DNA of 64,000 nucleotides from Pseudomonas triticicola (GTDB lineage Bacteria; Pseudomonadota; Gammaproteobacteria; Pseudomonadales; Pseudomonadaceae): NCBI RefSeq assembly GCF_019145375.1, contig NZ_JAHSTX010000001.1, positions 1 to 64,000 of the forward strand, read 5' to 3'. Shown piece by piece: positions 55,549 to 64,000 of this stretch (position 1 is its first letter; each line of letters starts with the position of its first letter). The notes under the pieces were generated by a model. It saw only the letters and a program-made list of their open reading frames with translations, ran no database searches and was not told where the DNA came from. The position numbers and the translations under genes were made by a program.

Positions 55549-57585
55549 TTACCTCGGTAGTGAATTGGTTTCGGTGGTCAACGGCGCCGGTTGCGCGAGC
55601 GGCAAGCGCAGGGTGAAGCAAGTACCCTGACCGGGTGCCGACTGCACTTCCATCTGGCCTTTGTGGTTGTTGGTGATAATGAAGTACGACACCGACAGAC
55701 CAAGCCCCGTGCCCTGGCCGATTTCCTTGGTGGTGAAGAACGGCTCGAAGGTACGCTTGCGCACGTTCTCGCTCATGCCGATGCCGTTGTCCTCGACCTG
55801 AATCTCGGCCCACGGCGGATTAAGCCGGGTGCGCAGAATGATCCGCCCCGGTTCGCTGTCGTCTTCGCGCTGGTGGATCGCCTGTGCGGCGTTTTTCAGC
55901 AGGTTGAGCAGCACCTGTTCCAGCTCGTTGGCGGTGCCCGGCACTGGGCCCAGTGCCGGGTCGAACTGGCGGATGATTGCCTGGCCCTTGAAGTCGAAAC
56001 CGATGGCCAGATCGAAGTCGTTACCGGCGATTTCCACGGCTTGATCGATCAGCGCCGGCAGATCGCACGGCGCCATTTGCCGGGTGCTGCGGCGGCTGAA
56101 GCTGAGCATGTGCGTGACGATCTTCGCCGCGCGGGCGCCGGCCTGCTGAATGCCGTCGAGCAATTGCGGGACTTCGCGGCCTTGCAGGTAGCGGTTCACC
56201 GTGTCCAGTTCGATGCCCAGTTGCTCGGCGGTCTCGATGTTCTTCGGCAGATCCGCCGACAGCCGCCGACGAATGTTCTGCACGTTGTGCAGGATCGCGC
56301 CGAGCGGGTTGTTGATTTCGTGGGCCATGCCGGCCGCAAGGCCACCGACCGAGAGCATCTTTTCTGACTGCACCATCATTTCTTCCAGCGACAGACGCTG
56401 AGTGATGTCATCGATTCGGATCACCACGCCACGCCCGGCACCGCCCATCAGCGGATAAAACGTCAGCGCATAATGCTTGGGTTCATCGTCCTTGAACCAC
56501 GTCACCCGGTCGACTTTGGCCACGGTGTGTTGTTCGACGGTGGCCTTGAGCTGCGGCAAGAATGGTTTGAGCGGCTCGAAGGCGAGGAAGATCGGCTGGT
56601 TCAGCGCCTCATCCAGGCGTGTGCCGGAGAGGGCGCTGGCTTCCTGGTTCCACTGGGTGACGTAAAGCTGCTCATCGAGAGCGATCAGCGCCGACGGCAT
56701 CGAGTCAATGATGCTATTGAGGTAATTCTGGAAGCCGGTGAGTTTCTTCTCGATCTTACTGCGCACCTGGACTTCCAGCTCCAGTTTGCGGTTGGTGTGG
56801 CGGGTTTCCTCGGCCAGCCCCTGCGCCTGGTCGTAGGCGGCCTGCGAGTCGTCGCGGGCGCGTTTCAATTGCTGCTCGCGGGCTTCGATGCGCGAAAGCA
56901 TGGTGTTGAACGCCTCGGCCAGGCTGCCGATTTCGTCATGGTTGCCGCGTGCAGCGCGCAGGGCGTAGTTCTCTTCGCGGGTGACCTGCCGCGACAGTTC
57001 TTCGAGCTGATGAATCGGCCGGGTAATCAGGCGCTTGATCTGCCGGGCGATGACCAGCCACAGCAGTACGCTGAAGATCAGGATGCCGAGGCTGGCGGTC
57101 AGAGTGCCGGTGTAGAACGCCATCGGCAGTTCGCTGCTGGCGACCAGCAACAGATGCCCCGGCGCGGCACCGGGGCGGGGCAGGGTGATCAGTTGATTGC
57201 TGCGAAACTCGGTGAGTTGCCAGGCTTCGACGTGGCGGTAGCGCTCGGGCAGGCTGAGTTTTTCGCCGCGCTGCACTTGCGCCAGGCGTTCACCCTTGCC
57301 GTCGTACAGGGCGGCGGCGCGCAGCGGTGAATAACTGTCGAGCTCCTTGAGCAGGCGCTCGGCGCTGCGCGGCGACTCCAGCGCATCGCTGACCAGACTC
57401 GGATTGGCGATCAGCCGGCCGATGGTCTGCAGGGCCTGAGGCGCCATGCTTTCCTGAGAAATGTAGTAGGCGGCGCTGATAAAGGTCAGGTTGGCGACCA
57501 GCAGAACCGTGGTCAACAACACCAGCAGGGCGGCCAGCAGTTTCTGGCCGACCGGCAGGTTTTCAAGGCGCTGGCGCAATGGCAT
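55549..57585 (-). CDS. Membrane sensor histidine kinase (HAMP–PAS–HisKA–HATPase)
   Basis: The 678-residue product has two membrane helices (about 15–38 and 160–183) around a periplasmic sensor and a HAMP region. A coiled stretch and a PAS domain follow (NSIIDSMPSALIALDEQLYVTQW near 290–312). The kinase core has the phosphoacceptor box GGLAAGMAHEINNPLGAILH (around 418–437), the N box LLNLLKNAAQAI, G1 VEDNGIGM and G2 GTGLGLSVS. No response regulator is encoded next to it, so it is an orphan in this window; its signal is unknown. It sits between panE and the adenosyltransferase. Confidence 0.9.
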   Translation of the reverse strand: MPLRQRLENLPVGQKLLAALLVLLTTVLLVANLTFISAAYYISQESMAPQALQTIGRLIANPSLVSDALESPRSAERLLKELDSYSPLRAAALYDGKGERLAQVQRGEKLSLPERYRHVEAWQLTEFRSNQLITLPRPGAAPGHLLLVASSELPMAFYTGTLTASLGILIFSVLLWLVIARQIKRLITRPIHQLEELSRQVTREENYALRAARGNHDEIGSLAEAFNTMLSRIEAREQQLKRARDDSQAAYDQAQGLAEETRHTNRKLELEVQVRSKIEKKLTGFQNYLNSIIDSMPSALIALDEQLYVTQWNQEASALSGTRLDEALNQPIFLAFEPLKPFLPQLKATVEQHTVAKVDRVTWFKDDEPKHYALTFYPLMGGAGRGVVIRIDDITQRLSLEEMMVQSEKMLSVGGLAAGMAHEINNPLGAILHNVQNIRRRLSADLPKNIETAEQLGIELDTVNRYLQGREVPQLLDGIQQAGARAAKIVTHMLSFSRRSTRQMAPCDLPALIDQAVEIAGNDFDLAIGFDFKGQAIIRQFDPALGPVPGTANELEQVLLNLLKNAAQAIHQREDDSEPGRIILRTRLNPPWAEIQVEDNGIGMSENVRKRTFEPFFTTKEIGQGTGLGLSVSYFIITNNHKGQMEVQSAPGQGTCFTLRLPLAQPAPLTTETNSLPR

Positions 57586-57630
57586 CAGGTTTATCGCAGC
57601 AGGGGAACAAGTGGTCAGCCTAGCGGCTGC

Positions 57631-59174
<1,544 letters not shown>

Positions 59175-59192
59175 GCTTGGTCTGAAGGCTAT

Positions 59193-59279
59193 GTGGGAGC
59201 GAGCCTGCTCGCGAATGCGGTGTTTCATTCAGCGAAAAGTTGACTGACACGCCGCATTCGCGAGCAGGCTCGCTCCCAC
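59193..59279. repeat. REPIN 8
   Basis: Inverted REP pair between yajQ and mscS, with about 41 bases between arms and a GCATTCGC dyad extending the palindrome. Confidence 0.9.
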
Positions 59280-59326
59280 AGTTGTTTTGAATACACCCCG
59301 GGAAGCCGGAAATCAGGAGATAGAAC

Positions 59327-60169
59327 ATGGATTTGAATGCGGAAGTGGACCACCTGGTCAAGGCGTCCCAGGCGTGGATCCCGATGATCATGGAATACGG
59401 CAGTCGCGTACTGCTGGCGGTGATTACCCTGGCCATCGGCTGGTGGCTGATCAACAAAGTCACGCAAAAACTCGGCGGTCTGCTGGCTCTGCGCAATGCC
59501 GATCTGGCGCTGCAAGGCTTCATCAGCAGCCTGGCCAACATCATTCTCAAGGTGCTGCTGATTGTCAGCGTCGCGTCGATGATCGGCGTCGAAACCACCT
59601 CGTTCGTCGCGGCCATCGGTGCTGCGGGTCTGGCGATCGGCTTGGCCTTGCAGGGCAGCCTGGCGAACTTCGCTGGCGGTGTGCTGATTCTGCTGTTCCG
59701 CCCGTTCCGCATCGGTGACTGGATCGAAGCCCAAGGTGTAGCGGGTACCGTCGACAGCATCCAGATTTTCCACACTGTGCTGCGCACCGGCGACAACAAG
59801 ACCATCATCGTGCCCAACGGCAATCTGTCGAACGGCATCATCACCAACACCAACCGTCAGCCAACCCGCAAAGTCGTGTTCGATGTGGGCGTGGATTACG
59901 AAGCGGATCTGCAGAAGGCCCGTCAGGTATTGCTGGATCTGGCCAAGGATCCCCGAGTCATGCAGGACCCGGAGCCACAGGCAGTGATTTCGACATTGGG
60001 TGACAGCTCGATCACTGTTTCCCTGCGGGTATGGGTGAAAACTGCGGACTATTGGGATGTGATGTTCATGTTCAATGAACAGGCGCGAGATCGTTTGAAG
60101 AGTGCCGGTATTGATATTCCGTTTCCGCAGCGGGTTATACGTGTAGTGCAGGAATCGGCGACACAATGA
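59327..60169 (+). CDS. mscS: Small-conductance mechanosensitive channel
   Basis: It opens on membrane tension to release solutes after osmotic downshock. The 280-residue product has three membrane helices. The pore-lining TM3 is AAIGAAGLAIGLALQGSLANFAGG, with the usual alanine–glycine packing, near residues 95–118. The beta domain follows (LFRPFRIGDWIEAQGVAGTV) and then the C-terminal alpha-beta part. AGGAGATAG precedes the ATG. The length matches E. coli MscS. Confidence 0.94.
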   Translation: MDLNAEVDHLVKASQAWIPMIMEYGSRVLLAVITLAIGWWLINKVTQKLGGLLALRNADLALQGFISSLANIILKVLLIVSVASMIGVETTSFVAAIGAAGLAIGLALQGSLANFAGGVLILLFRPFRIGDWIEAQGVAGTVDSIQIFHTVLRTGDNKTIIVPNGNLSNGIITNTNRQPTRKVVFDVGVDYEADLQKARQVLLDLAKDPRVMQDPEPQAVISTLGDSSITVSLRVWVKTADYWDVMFMFNEQARDRLKSAGIDIPFPQRVIRVVQESATQ

Positions 60170-60225
60170 TAGGTTGCTAGCTAAGTACTAGCTTTGCTAG
60201 TCAGTCTTTTAAATAAGTGAAAATA

Positions 60226-60257
60226 AAAAGGCCCATCCGAAGATGGGCCTTTTTTTA
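60226..60257. terminator. Bidirectional terminator between mscS and oprD
   Basis: AAAAAGGCCCATC pairs with GATGGGCCTTTTT around CGAA, with A and T runs on both sides. It serves both convergent genes. Confidence 0.92.
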
Positions 60258-60281
60258 TGCTTTGAAACTAACCACTGACAA

Positions 60282-61631
60282 TTACAAGATGTTCAGCGGG
60301 TACTCGGTGATCAGACGGAACTCTTTGACATCGCCTTCACCTTCATCAGCGTTGGCAACGTGCCATGCTTGACGAATGCGGAAGGACAAGTCTTTGGCCG
60401 GGCCGCTCTGAACAACGTACTTGGCTTCAAAGTTGGTTTCGTGGTGTTTGCCATCTTCACCATACAGACCGGCGTATGCGCTGCCTGCTGGAGTGTTGGT
60501 ACCGTCAATGTCCCAACCTTTGACGTAACGAACCATGAAGCTAAGGCCTGGAACACCGTACTCGGCCATTTTCAGGTCATAACGAGCCTGGATGGATTTC
60601 TCGCCAGGGGCGTTGAAGTCAGAGTACTGGATCGAGTTGGCGAGGAAGATCGAGTCGCCGCCACGGTTGTTCTTGCCCACACCGATGTAGTCGAACGGGG
60701 TATCGCCGTTGACCTTCTGGAAGCCCAGGGTAAAGGTGTGTGCCTTCAGGAACGACAGCGCGGTAGCCAGCGAGAATGCGGTGTTGCTGATGTCGCCCGC
60801 TTCAGCGCTGCCGGTGTCGGTGGTGCGGTAGATGTTGAAGTCGGTGTTCAGTGAAGTATCACCACCGAACGGGGTGGTCAGGTTCACGTTGGCGTAGTAC
60901 TGGTTCCAGATGTCTTCCAGCTTGGCGCCGTACAGCGATGCACTGAGGTTGTCAGTGATCGAGTACTTGCCGCCGAAGTAGTCGATGTTGTTCGCTTCAA
61001 CACCGGCGTAGGTAGCGTAGAGGCCGCCATCGCGTGCGTTCTTGTCCTGGCTGGAGCCGGAGTAGAAGTGGCCGGCTTCCAGGTCCAGATCTTTCACTTC
61101 GCTGCTCTGCAACTGGAAGCCAGTGGCAGTTTGCGGAAGGATGCGGGAACCACCGACAGCGAACACTGGAGAAGTGCTTGGCTGCATGTCGCCGAATTTC
61201 AGTTCGGTCTTGGAGACACGGAACTTGATGGAAGCGCCTGCCTTGCCCTGACTGTCGTTGACGTCGCGGGCATAGCCGTTGGCCTTGACGGTATCGCTAC
61301 GGCTCATGTTGCCAGTACCGGAAGTACCGTCACCGCCATCCAGTTTCAAGGCCAGATAGCCGTATGCATCAATACCTACACCCACGGTGCCCTGGGTATA
61401 ACCGGAGGTGAAGTTGCCGAGGAAACCCTGGGTCCAGTCTTTCTGGTCACGGCCACCGTTCTTGTTGTCGCGGTTGAAGTAGTAGTTCTTCAACGTCTCG
61501 GTGAGTTTCGCACCTTCAACAAAACCTTTGGCTTCTGCCTGGTCATCTACGAACGGGGCGGCCGTAGCCAACTGCGAACTGGCTGCTGCTGCAACTGCCA
61601 GTGCGATCATGCTCCACTTCATCACGCGCAT
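60282..61631 (-). CDS. oprD: Outer-membrane porin OprD (basic amino acid channel)
   Basis: OprD lets basic amino acids and small peptides through the outer membrane; in P. aeruginosa it also admits carbapenems. The 449-residue product has a signal peptide (MRVMKWSMIALAVAAAASSQ, cut near residue 25). Typical family blocks are AEAKGFVEGAKLTETLKNYYFNRD, GGSRILPQTATGFQLQSSE, FDYIGVGKNNRGGDSIFLANS and the C-terminal strand EFRLITEYPLNIL. The match to P. aeruginosa OprD as recalled, and the HIT–slyX–cold-shock neighbours, favour OprD over its paralogues. AAGGAGC sets the start at 61631. Confidence 0.88.
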   Translation of the reverse strand: MRVMKWSMIALAVAAAASSQLATAAPFVDDQAEAKGFVEGAKLTETLKNYYFNRDNKNGGRDQKDWTQGFLGNFTSGYTQGTVGVGIDAYGYLALKLDGGDGTSGTGNMSRSDTVKANGYARDVNDSQGKAGASIKFRVSKTELKFGDMQPSTSPVFAVGGSRILPQTATGFQLQSSEVKDLDLEAGHFYSGSSQDKNARDGGLYATYAGVEANNIDYFGGKYSITDNLSASLYGAKLEDIWNQYYANVNLTTPFGGDTSLNTDFNIYRTTDTGSAEAGDISNTAFSLATALSFLKAHTFTLGFQKVNGDTPFDYIGVGKNNRGGDSIFLANSIQYSDFNAPGEKSIQARYDLKMAEYGVPGLSFMVRYVKGWDIDGTNTPAGSAYAGLYGEDGKHHETNFEAKYVVQSGPAKDLSFRIRQAWHVANADEGEGDVKEFRLITEYPLNIL

Positions 61632-62520
61632 CGTGATTTGCTCCTTTGGTTTTAGAAGAGTACTGCCGTCCCACCTGTTTTATTATCTGGGCGGCTCTTT
61701 CTTTTTGTGTCGGCGCAAACTTATATCACGCCGACAATGTTGGCGATACTTGCGAAACCAACCTTTCAGCTTCTTTACGGCGTTGTCGCAAAAGGAGCGC
61801 TGGATGTCGCAAATTCACAGTACCAATGCAGCCGGACTGACAACTTTATCGCTGTTTTCGAGCCTTTTTGCATCAGTAAAAAAGAGTCCCTGGCAAAACA
61901 CTTGAATCTCCATCGGGCAACCCTGCCACTGTTTTTATTGGCTTCAGGCGACCACTTCCAGTGGTGCGCTTATAGTCCATACCGTTACGAATGCAACAAG
62001 CGTGCACAAACCGCAAAATCGCTGCGGTTATTTTTTTCCTTGGCGTCCGGATATGTGAAAACCTTGTGAAAACGGGGCCTCGGGGCTGTTTTGTTGCGGG
62101 CTTGACGATGATCTCCCAATGGTGTTGCAACGCACCAAAGGCGCGCAGGACAACCAAAAACGTTACCGGTTCACCCCGCATTGAGTATTTGGCGGATGCC
62201 CGACCCACTGAGCGTAGACGTGTTGTGCAGTTTTGGTGCAAAAAAATCACCATCGGGCCCGAGTAAAACTGGCGCCGCCCGATTCGAGGGTCGACAGATC
62301 AGGGGTTTTCATGCGGATCTTCACGTCAAGGCTCATGTCCGGGGCTGTATTGGTGCGTCGGCGAGATAAATGTCTTATGTAGGCGCGCTTACTGAATTAC
62401 TGTCGGAGGGAAGCGTGAAGCCCGCTGCATTCGCAGGTATGCTGCCGTTCTGTCGCTTGGCGCGCTGCTTTTACGGCGCCGCCGCTAAGCTGAGTCATAG
62501 GATCAGCGGGAGTGCTCACA
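61632..62520. other. Long divergent region between oprD and the HIT-like gene
   Basis: About 890 bases with no convincing gene. Frames of 60–130 codons occur on both strands but lack good starts or known motifs. It contains the candidate ArgR pair, AT-rich stretches (61850–62050) and presumably both divergent promoters. A GGAGGG followed by GTG near 62415 opens only a frame that runs out of phase through the HIT gene. Confidence 0.4.
61784..61825. promoter_or_regulatory. Candidate ArgR site pair upstream of oprD
   Basis: TGTCGC occurs at 61784–61789 and again at 61805–61810, exactly 21 bases apart and in the same orientation. Each is followed by AAA. ArgR of pseudomonads recognises tandem TGTCGC-N8-AA-N5 half-sites with a 21-base period and is reported to control oprD in P. 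aeruginosa. The AA positions are not matched here (CG and AG), so the call is tentative. Confidence 0.4.
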
Positions 62521-62946
62521 GTGTTTGCTTTGGATTCACGACTTCAACAGGACGCCCTGGTCATCGGCGACTTTCCGTTGTGCCGGCTGTTGCTGACCAA
62601 CGACAGCAATTACCCTTGGTTCATCCTGGTACCTCGGCGCGAGGATATCAGCGAGTTGTTTCAGTTGGATGTCGCCGATCAGCAACGGTTATGGCGGGAA
62701 ACCACCACCCTTGCCGAGTTACTCAAGGATTCGTTCGACGCCGACAAGCTGAACGTGGCAACCCTGGGTAACGTTGTCAGTCAGTTGCACATGCATGTCA
62801 TCGTGCGTAAACGCGACGACGCCGCTTGGCCGGCGCCGGTCTGGGGCAGACACCCGGCCAAGCCGTACAGCGCGGAACAGGTAGCAGCCATTCGCGAGCG
62901 CTTGCGTATGGTGCTGACCGAAGAATTCACCTTTGTGGAGGGCTGA
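62521..62946 (+). CDS. HIT-like domain protein
   Basis: The 141-residue product has the histidine-triad fold: CRLLLTNDSNYPWFILVPRR near 21–40 and the motif QLHMHVIVRKRDD (88–100). Only two of the three triad histidines are kept (H90, H92); the third position is isoleucine 94, so nucleotide hydrolase activity is uncertain. A conserved RKRDDAAWPAPVWG tail marks a pseudomonad subgroup. GTG 62521 is chosen because GGGAG lies eight bases before it and the product then starts MFALD. SlyX follows after three bases. Confidence 0.85.
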   Translation: MFALDSRLQQDALVIGDFPLCRLLLTNDSNYPWFILVPRREDISELFQLDVADQQRLWRETTTLAELLKDSFDADKLNVATLGNVVSQLHMHVIVRKRDDAAWPAPVWGRHPAKPYSAEQVAAIRERLRMVLTEEFTFVEG

Positions 62947-62949
62947 GTC

Positions 62950-63156
62950 ATGAGCCTTGAAGAGCGCGTAACCGATCTGGAAAGCCGTCTGGCCTTTCAG
63001 GATGACACCATTCAGGCATTGAACGATGTGCTGGTGGCCCAGCAGAGAGTCATCGAGCGCCTGCAGTTGCAGATGGAGGCGCTGATCAAGCGTCACGAAG
63101 AAATGGTCGGGCAGTTCAGTGCTTTTGAAGAAGATGCGCCACCGCCGCATTATTGA
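62950..63156 (+). CDS. slyX: SlyX family protein
   Basis: The 68-residue product is a small coiled-coil protein of unknown function: [21 protein letters not shown] forms heptads through residue 55, and the C-terminus ends in the typical PPPHY. It lies three bases after the HIT-like gene, so the two are cotranscribed. The family name is secure; no molecular role is established. Confidence 0.92.
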   Translation: MSLEERVTDLESRLAFQDDTIQALNDVLVAQQRVIERLQLQMEALIKRHEEMVGQFSAFEEDAPPPHY

Positions 63157-63172
63157 GTCATTCGGCAGGCAT

Positions 63173-63211
63173 AAAAAAACCGCGGACAGCCAGGCTGTTC
63201 GCGGTTTTTTT
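63173..63211. terminator. Bidirectional terminator between slyX and the cold-shock gene
   Basis: AAAAAACCGCGGACAGCC pairs, with one mismatch, with GGCTGTTCGCGGTTTTTT. A and T runs flank it on both sides. Confidence 0.9.
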
Positions 63212-63219
63212 GCTTTGGA

Positions 63220-63822
63220 TCAGCGACGCGGCAGAGCGGCGATCACGTCCTCGGCTTGCAGGCCCTTGTCGCGGTTCATCACCGAGAACTCGACGCGCTG
63301 GCCTTCCACCAGAACACGGTGGCCTTCGCCACGAATGGCGCGAAAGTGCACGAAAATATCATCGCCGGAATCCCGGGAGATAAACCCGAAACCCTTGGAA
63401 GTGTTGAACCACTTCACGGTGCCGGTATCGCGATTGCTCATGTCATAGGTAGTCGGCGCAGCGGCCGGTGACGATTTGTAGAAGCTGACAGCCAAATGCA
63501 GCAGCACGGCAACCAGGGCGATCACCAGGCTGAACAACACCGCCGGCTGGCCAGCGATGACCGGCATCGGCGCGATCAGGGTCAAAGTTTGCAGGACGAC
63601 GGTCAGTACCAGAAGGGCGCTGACCAGATTTTGCAGATGCTGGCGCGGGCCTTTGTTCCAGTAAGGAATCACTGGAGCGATGACCAGGTTCAGCAGGCCG
63701 AAAAAGGCCAGGTAAAGTGCATCGGGCTGTTGCAGGTAAGGAACGGCTTCGGCTTTCAGGCTGGGTATGAACGACAGCAGCAAGGCTGCTGCGCCCATTA
63801 GCAGGTGGACGATTTTCAACAT
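63220..63822 (-). CDS. Membrane-anchored cold-shock domain protein
   Basis: Cold-shock domains bind single-stranded RNA or DNA. The 200-residue product begins with three or four hydrophobic helices (residues 1–20, 33–53, 64–85, 92–114). A complete cold-shock domain follows from residue 131, with RNP1 KGFGFI (143–148) and RNP2 DIFVHF (155–160). This places a nucleic-acid-binding domain at the inner membrane. An internal ATG at 63441 would give a free 73-residue protein starting [12 protein letters not shown], but it has no ribosome-binding site. From memory, a similar gene follows slyX in P. aeruginosa. The 178 bases to the right edge hold no visible gene. Confidence 0.88.
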   Translation of the reverse strand: MLKIVHLLMGAAALLLSFIPSLKAEAVPYLQQPDALYLAFFGLLNLVIAPVIPYWNKGPRQHLQNLVSALLVLTVVLQTLTLIAPMPVIAGQPAVLFSLVIALVAVLLHLAVSFYKSSPAAAPTTYDMSNRDTGTVKWFNTSKGFGFISRDSGDDIFVHFRAIRGEGHRVLVEGQRVEFSVMNRDKGLQAEDVIAALPRR

Positions 63823-64000
63823 TTTGATTGGCTCACGTTATGACGGCTCACAAGGAAGAGCTGAAGGCGCACGGTTCGCTTCAGGACAAAATAAGAGGCG
63901 GTGGACACGTACACGGCATCAGCCTATGCGCAACACCCCGGAAAATGGGGCATTGCGACACACTGCCTATTTAACAGCAAAGCCTGCGGCTACTCAAATC

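Noticed and set aside
62370..62771. A 133-codon frame starting before and running through the HIT-like gene
   Set aside because: It overlaps the HIT gene out of phase and has no known motif.

Overview
The window is a chromosomal segment of a fluorescent-group Pseudomonas. Three things point there: core genes keep pseudomonad neighbourhoods (sbcB–mvaT–purU, dciA–secA–argJ–gst–mutT, panE–yajQ–mscS, oprD–HIT–slyX–cold-shock), codon use is GC-rich, and eight inverted pairs of one REP sequence (GTGGGAGCGAGCCTGCTCGCGAA) sit between genes. No tRNA, rRNA, CRISPR array, prophage or transposase gene was seen.

Layout. 1–5.8 kb: the B and C components of an insecticidal Tc toxin, both on the minus strand; TcC runs off the left edge. 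5.9–15.5 kb: mostly core genes (class I fumarase, membrane diguanylate cyclase, ferredoxin reductase-like protein, enoyl-CoA hydratase, pyruvate kinase, lipoprotein, PilZ protein, DUF6124 protein), interrupted by a delta-60 repeat protein gene at 10.9–12.2 kb. 15.9–31.2 kb: the TcA part of the toxin as two polypeptides, flanked by two large immunoglobulin-like repeat proteins. 31.2–37.9 kb: a six-gene MoxR/DUF58/DUF4350/DUF4129/SpoIIM/RDD operon with overlapping genes. 38–48 kb: sbcB, mvaT, purU, an envelope-glycan-like operon, an amino-acid-type chemoreceptor and a HerA-like ATPase. 48–60 kb: dciA, secA, argJ, gst, mutT, corrinoid adenosyltransferase, histidine kinase, panE, yajQ, mscS. 60–64 kb: oprD, a HIT-like protein, slyX and a membrane-anchored cold-shock protein.

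The main discovery candidate is a dispersed Tc toxin regulon. Four sites of the form CTGTCA-N4-TGACAG (one copy has a single mismatch) lie upstream of the tcB–tcC operon, the delta-60 repeat gene, the first Ig-repeat gene and the tcA operon. Each fits the lux-box pattern CT-N12-AG. Each is followed, 23–24 bases further on, by a weak −10-like hexamer (TAGCGT twice, YTCAAT twice). The best copy is a perfect 20-bp palindrome. This suggests that one LuxR-family activator, not encoded in the window, switches on the toxin halves together with three uncharacterised repeat proteins although core genes separate them.

Other points worth a look: a hairpin that would hide the ribosome-binding site of the DUF6124 gene, combined with a leader ORF ending in an ATGA overlap; a possible ArgR site pair upstream of oprD; and overlap of a diguanylate cyclase gene with a 2Fe-2S/FAD reductase gene. 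Functions are assigned from motifs and recalled families; no database search was possible.
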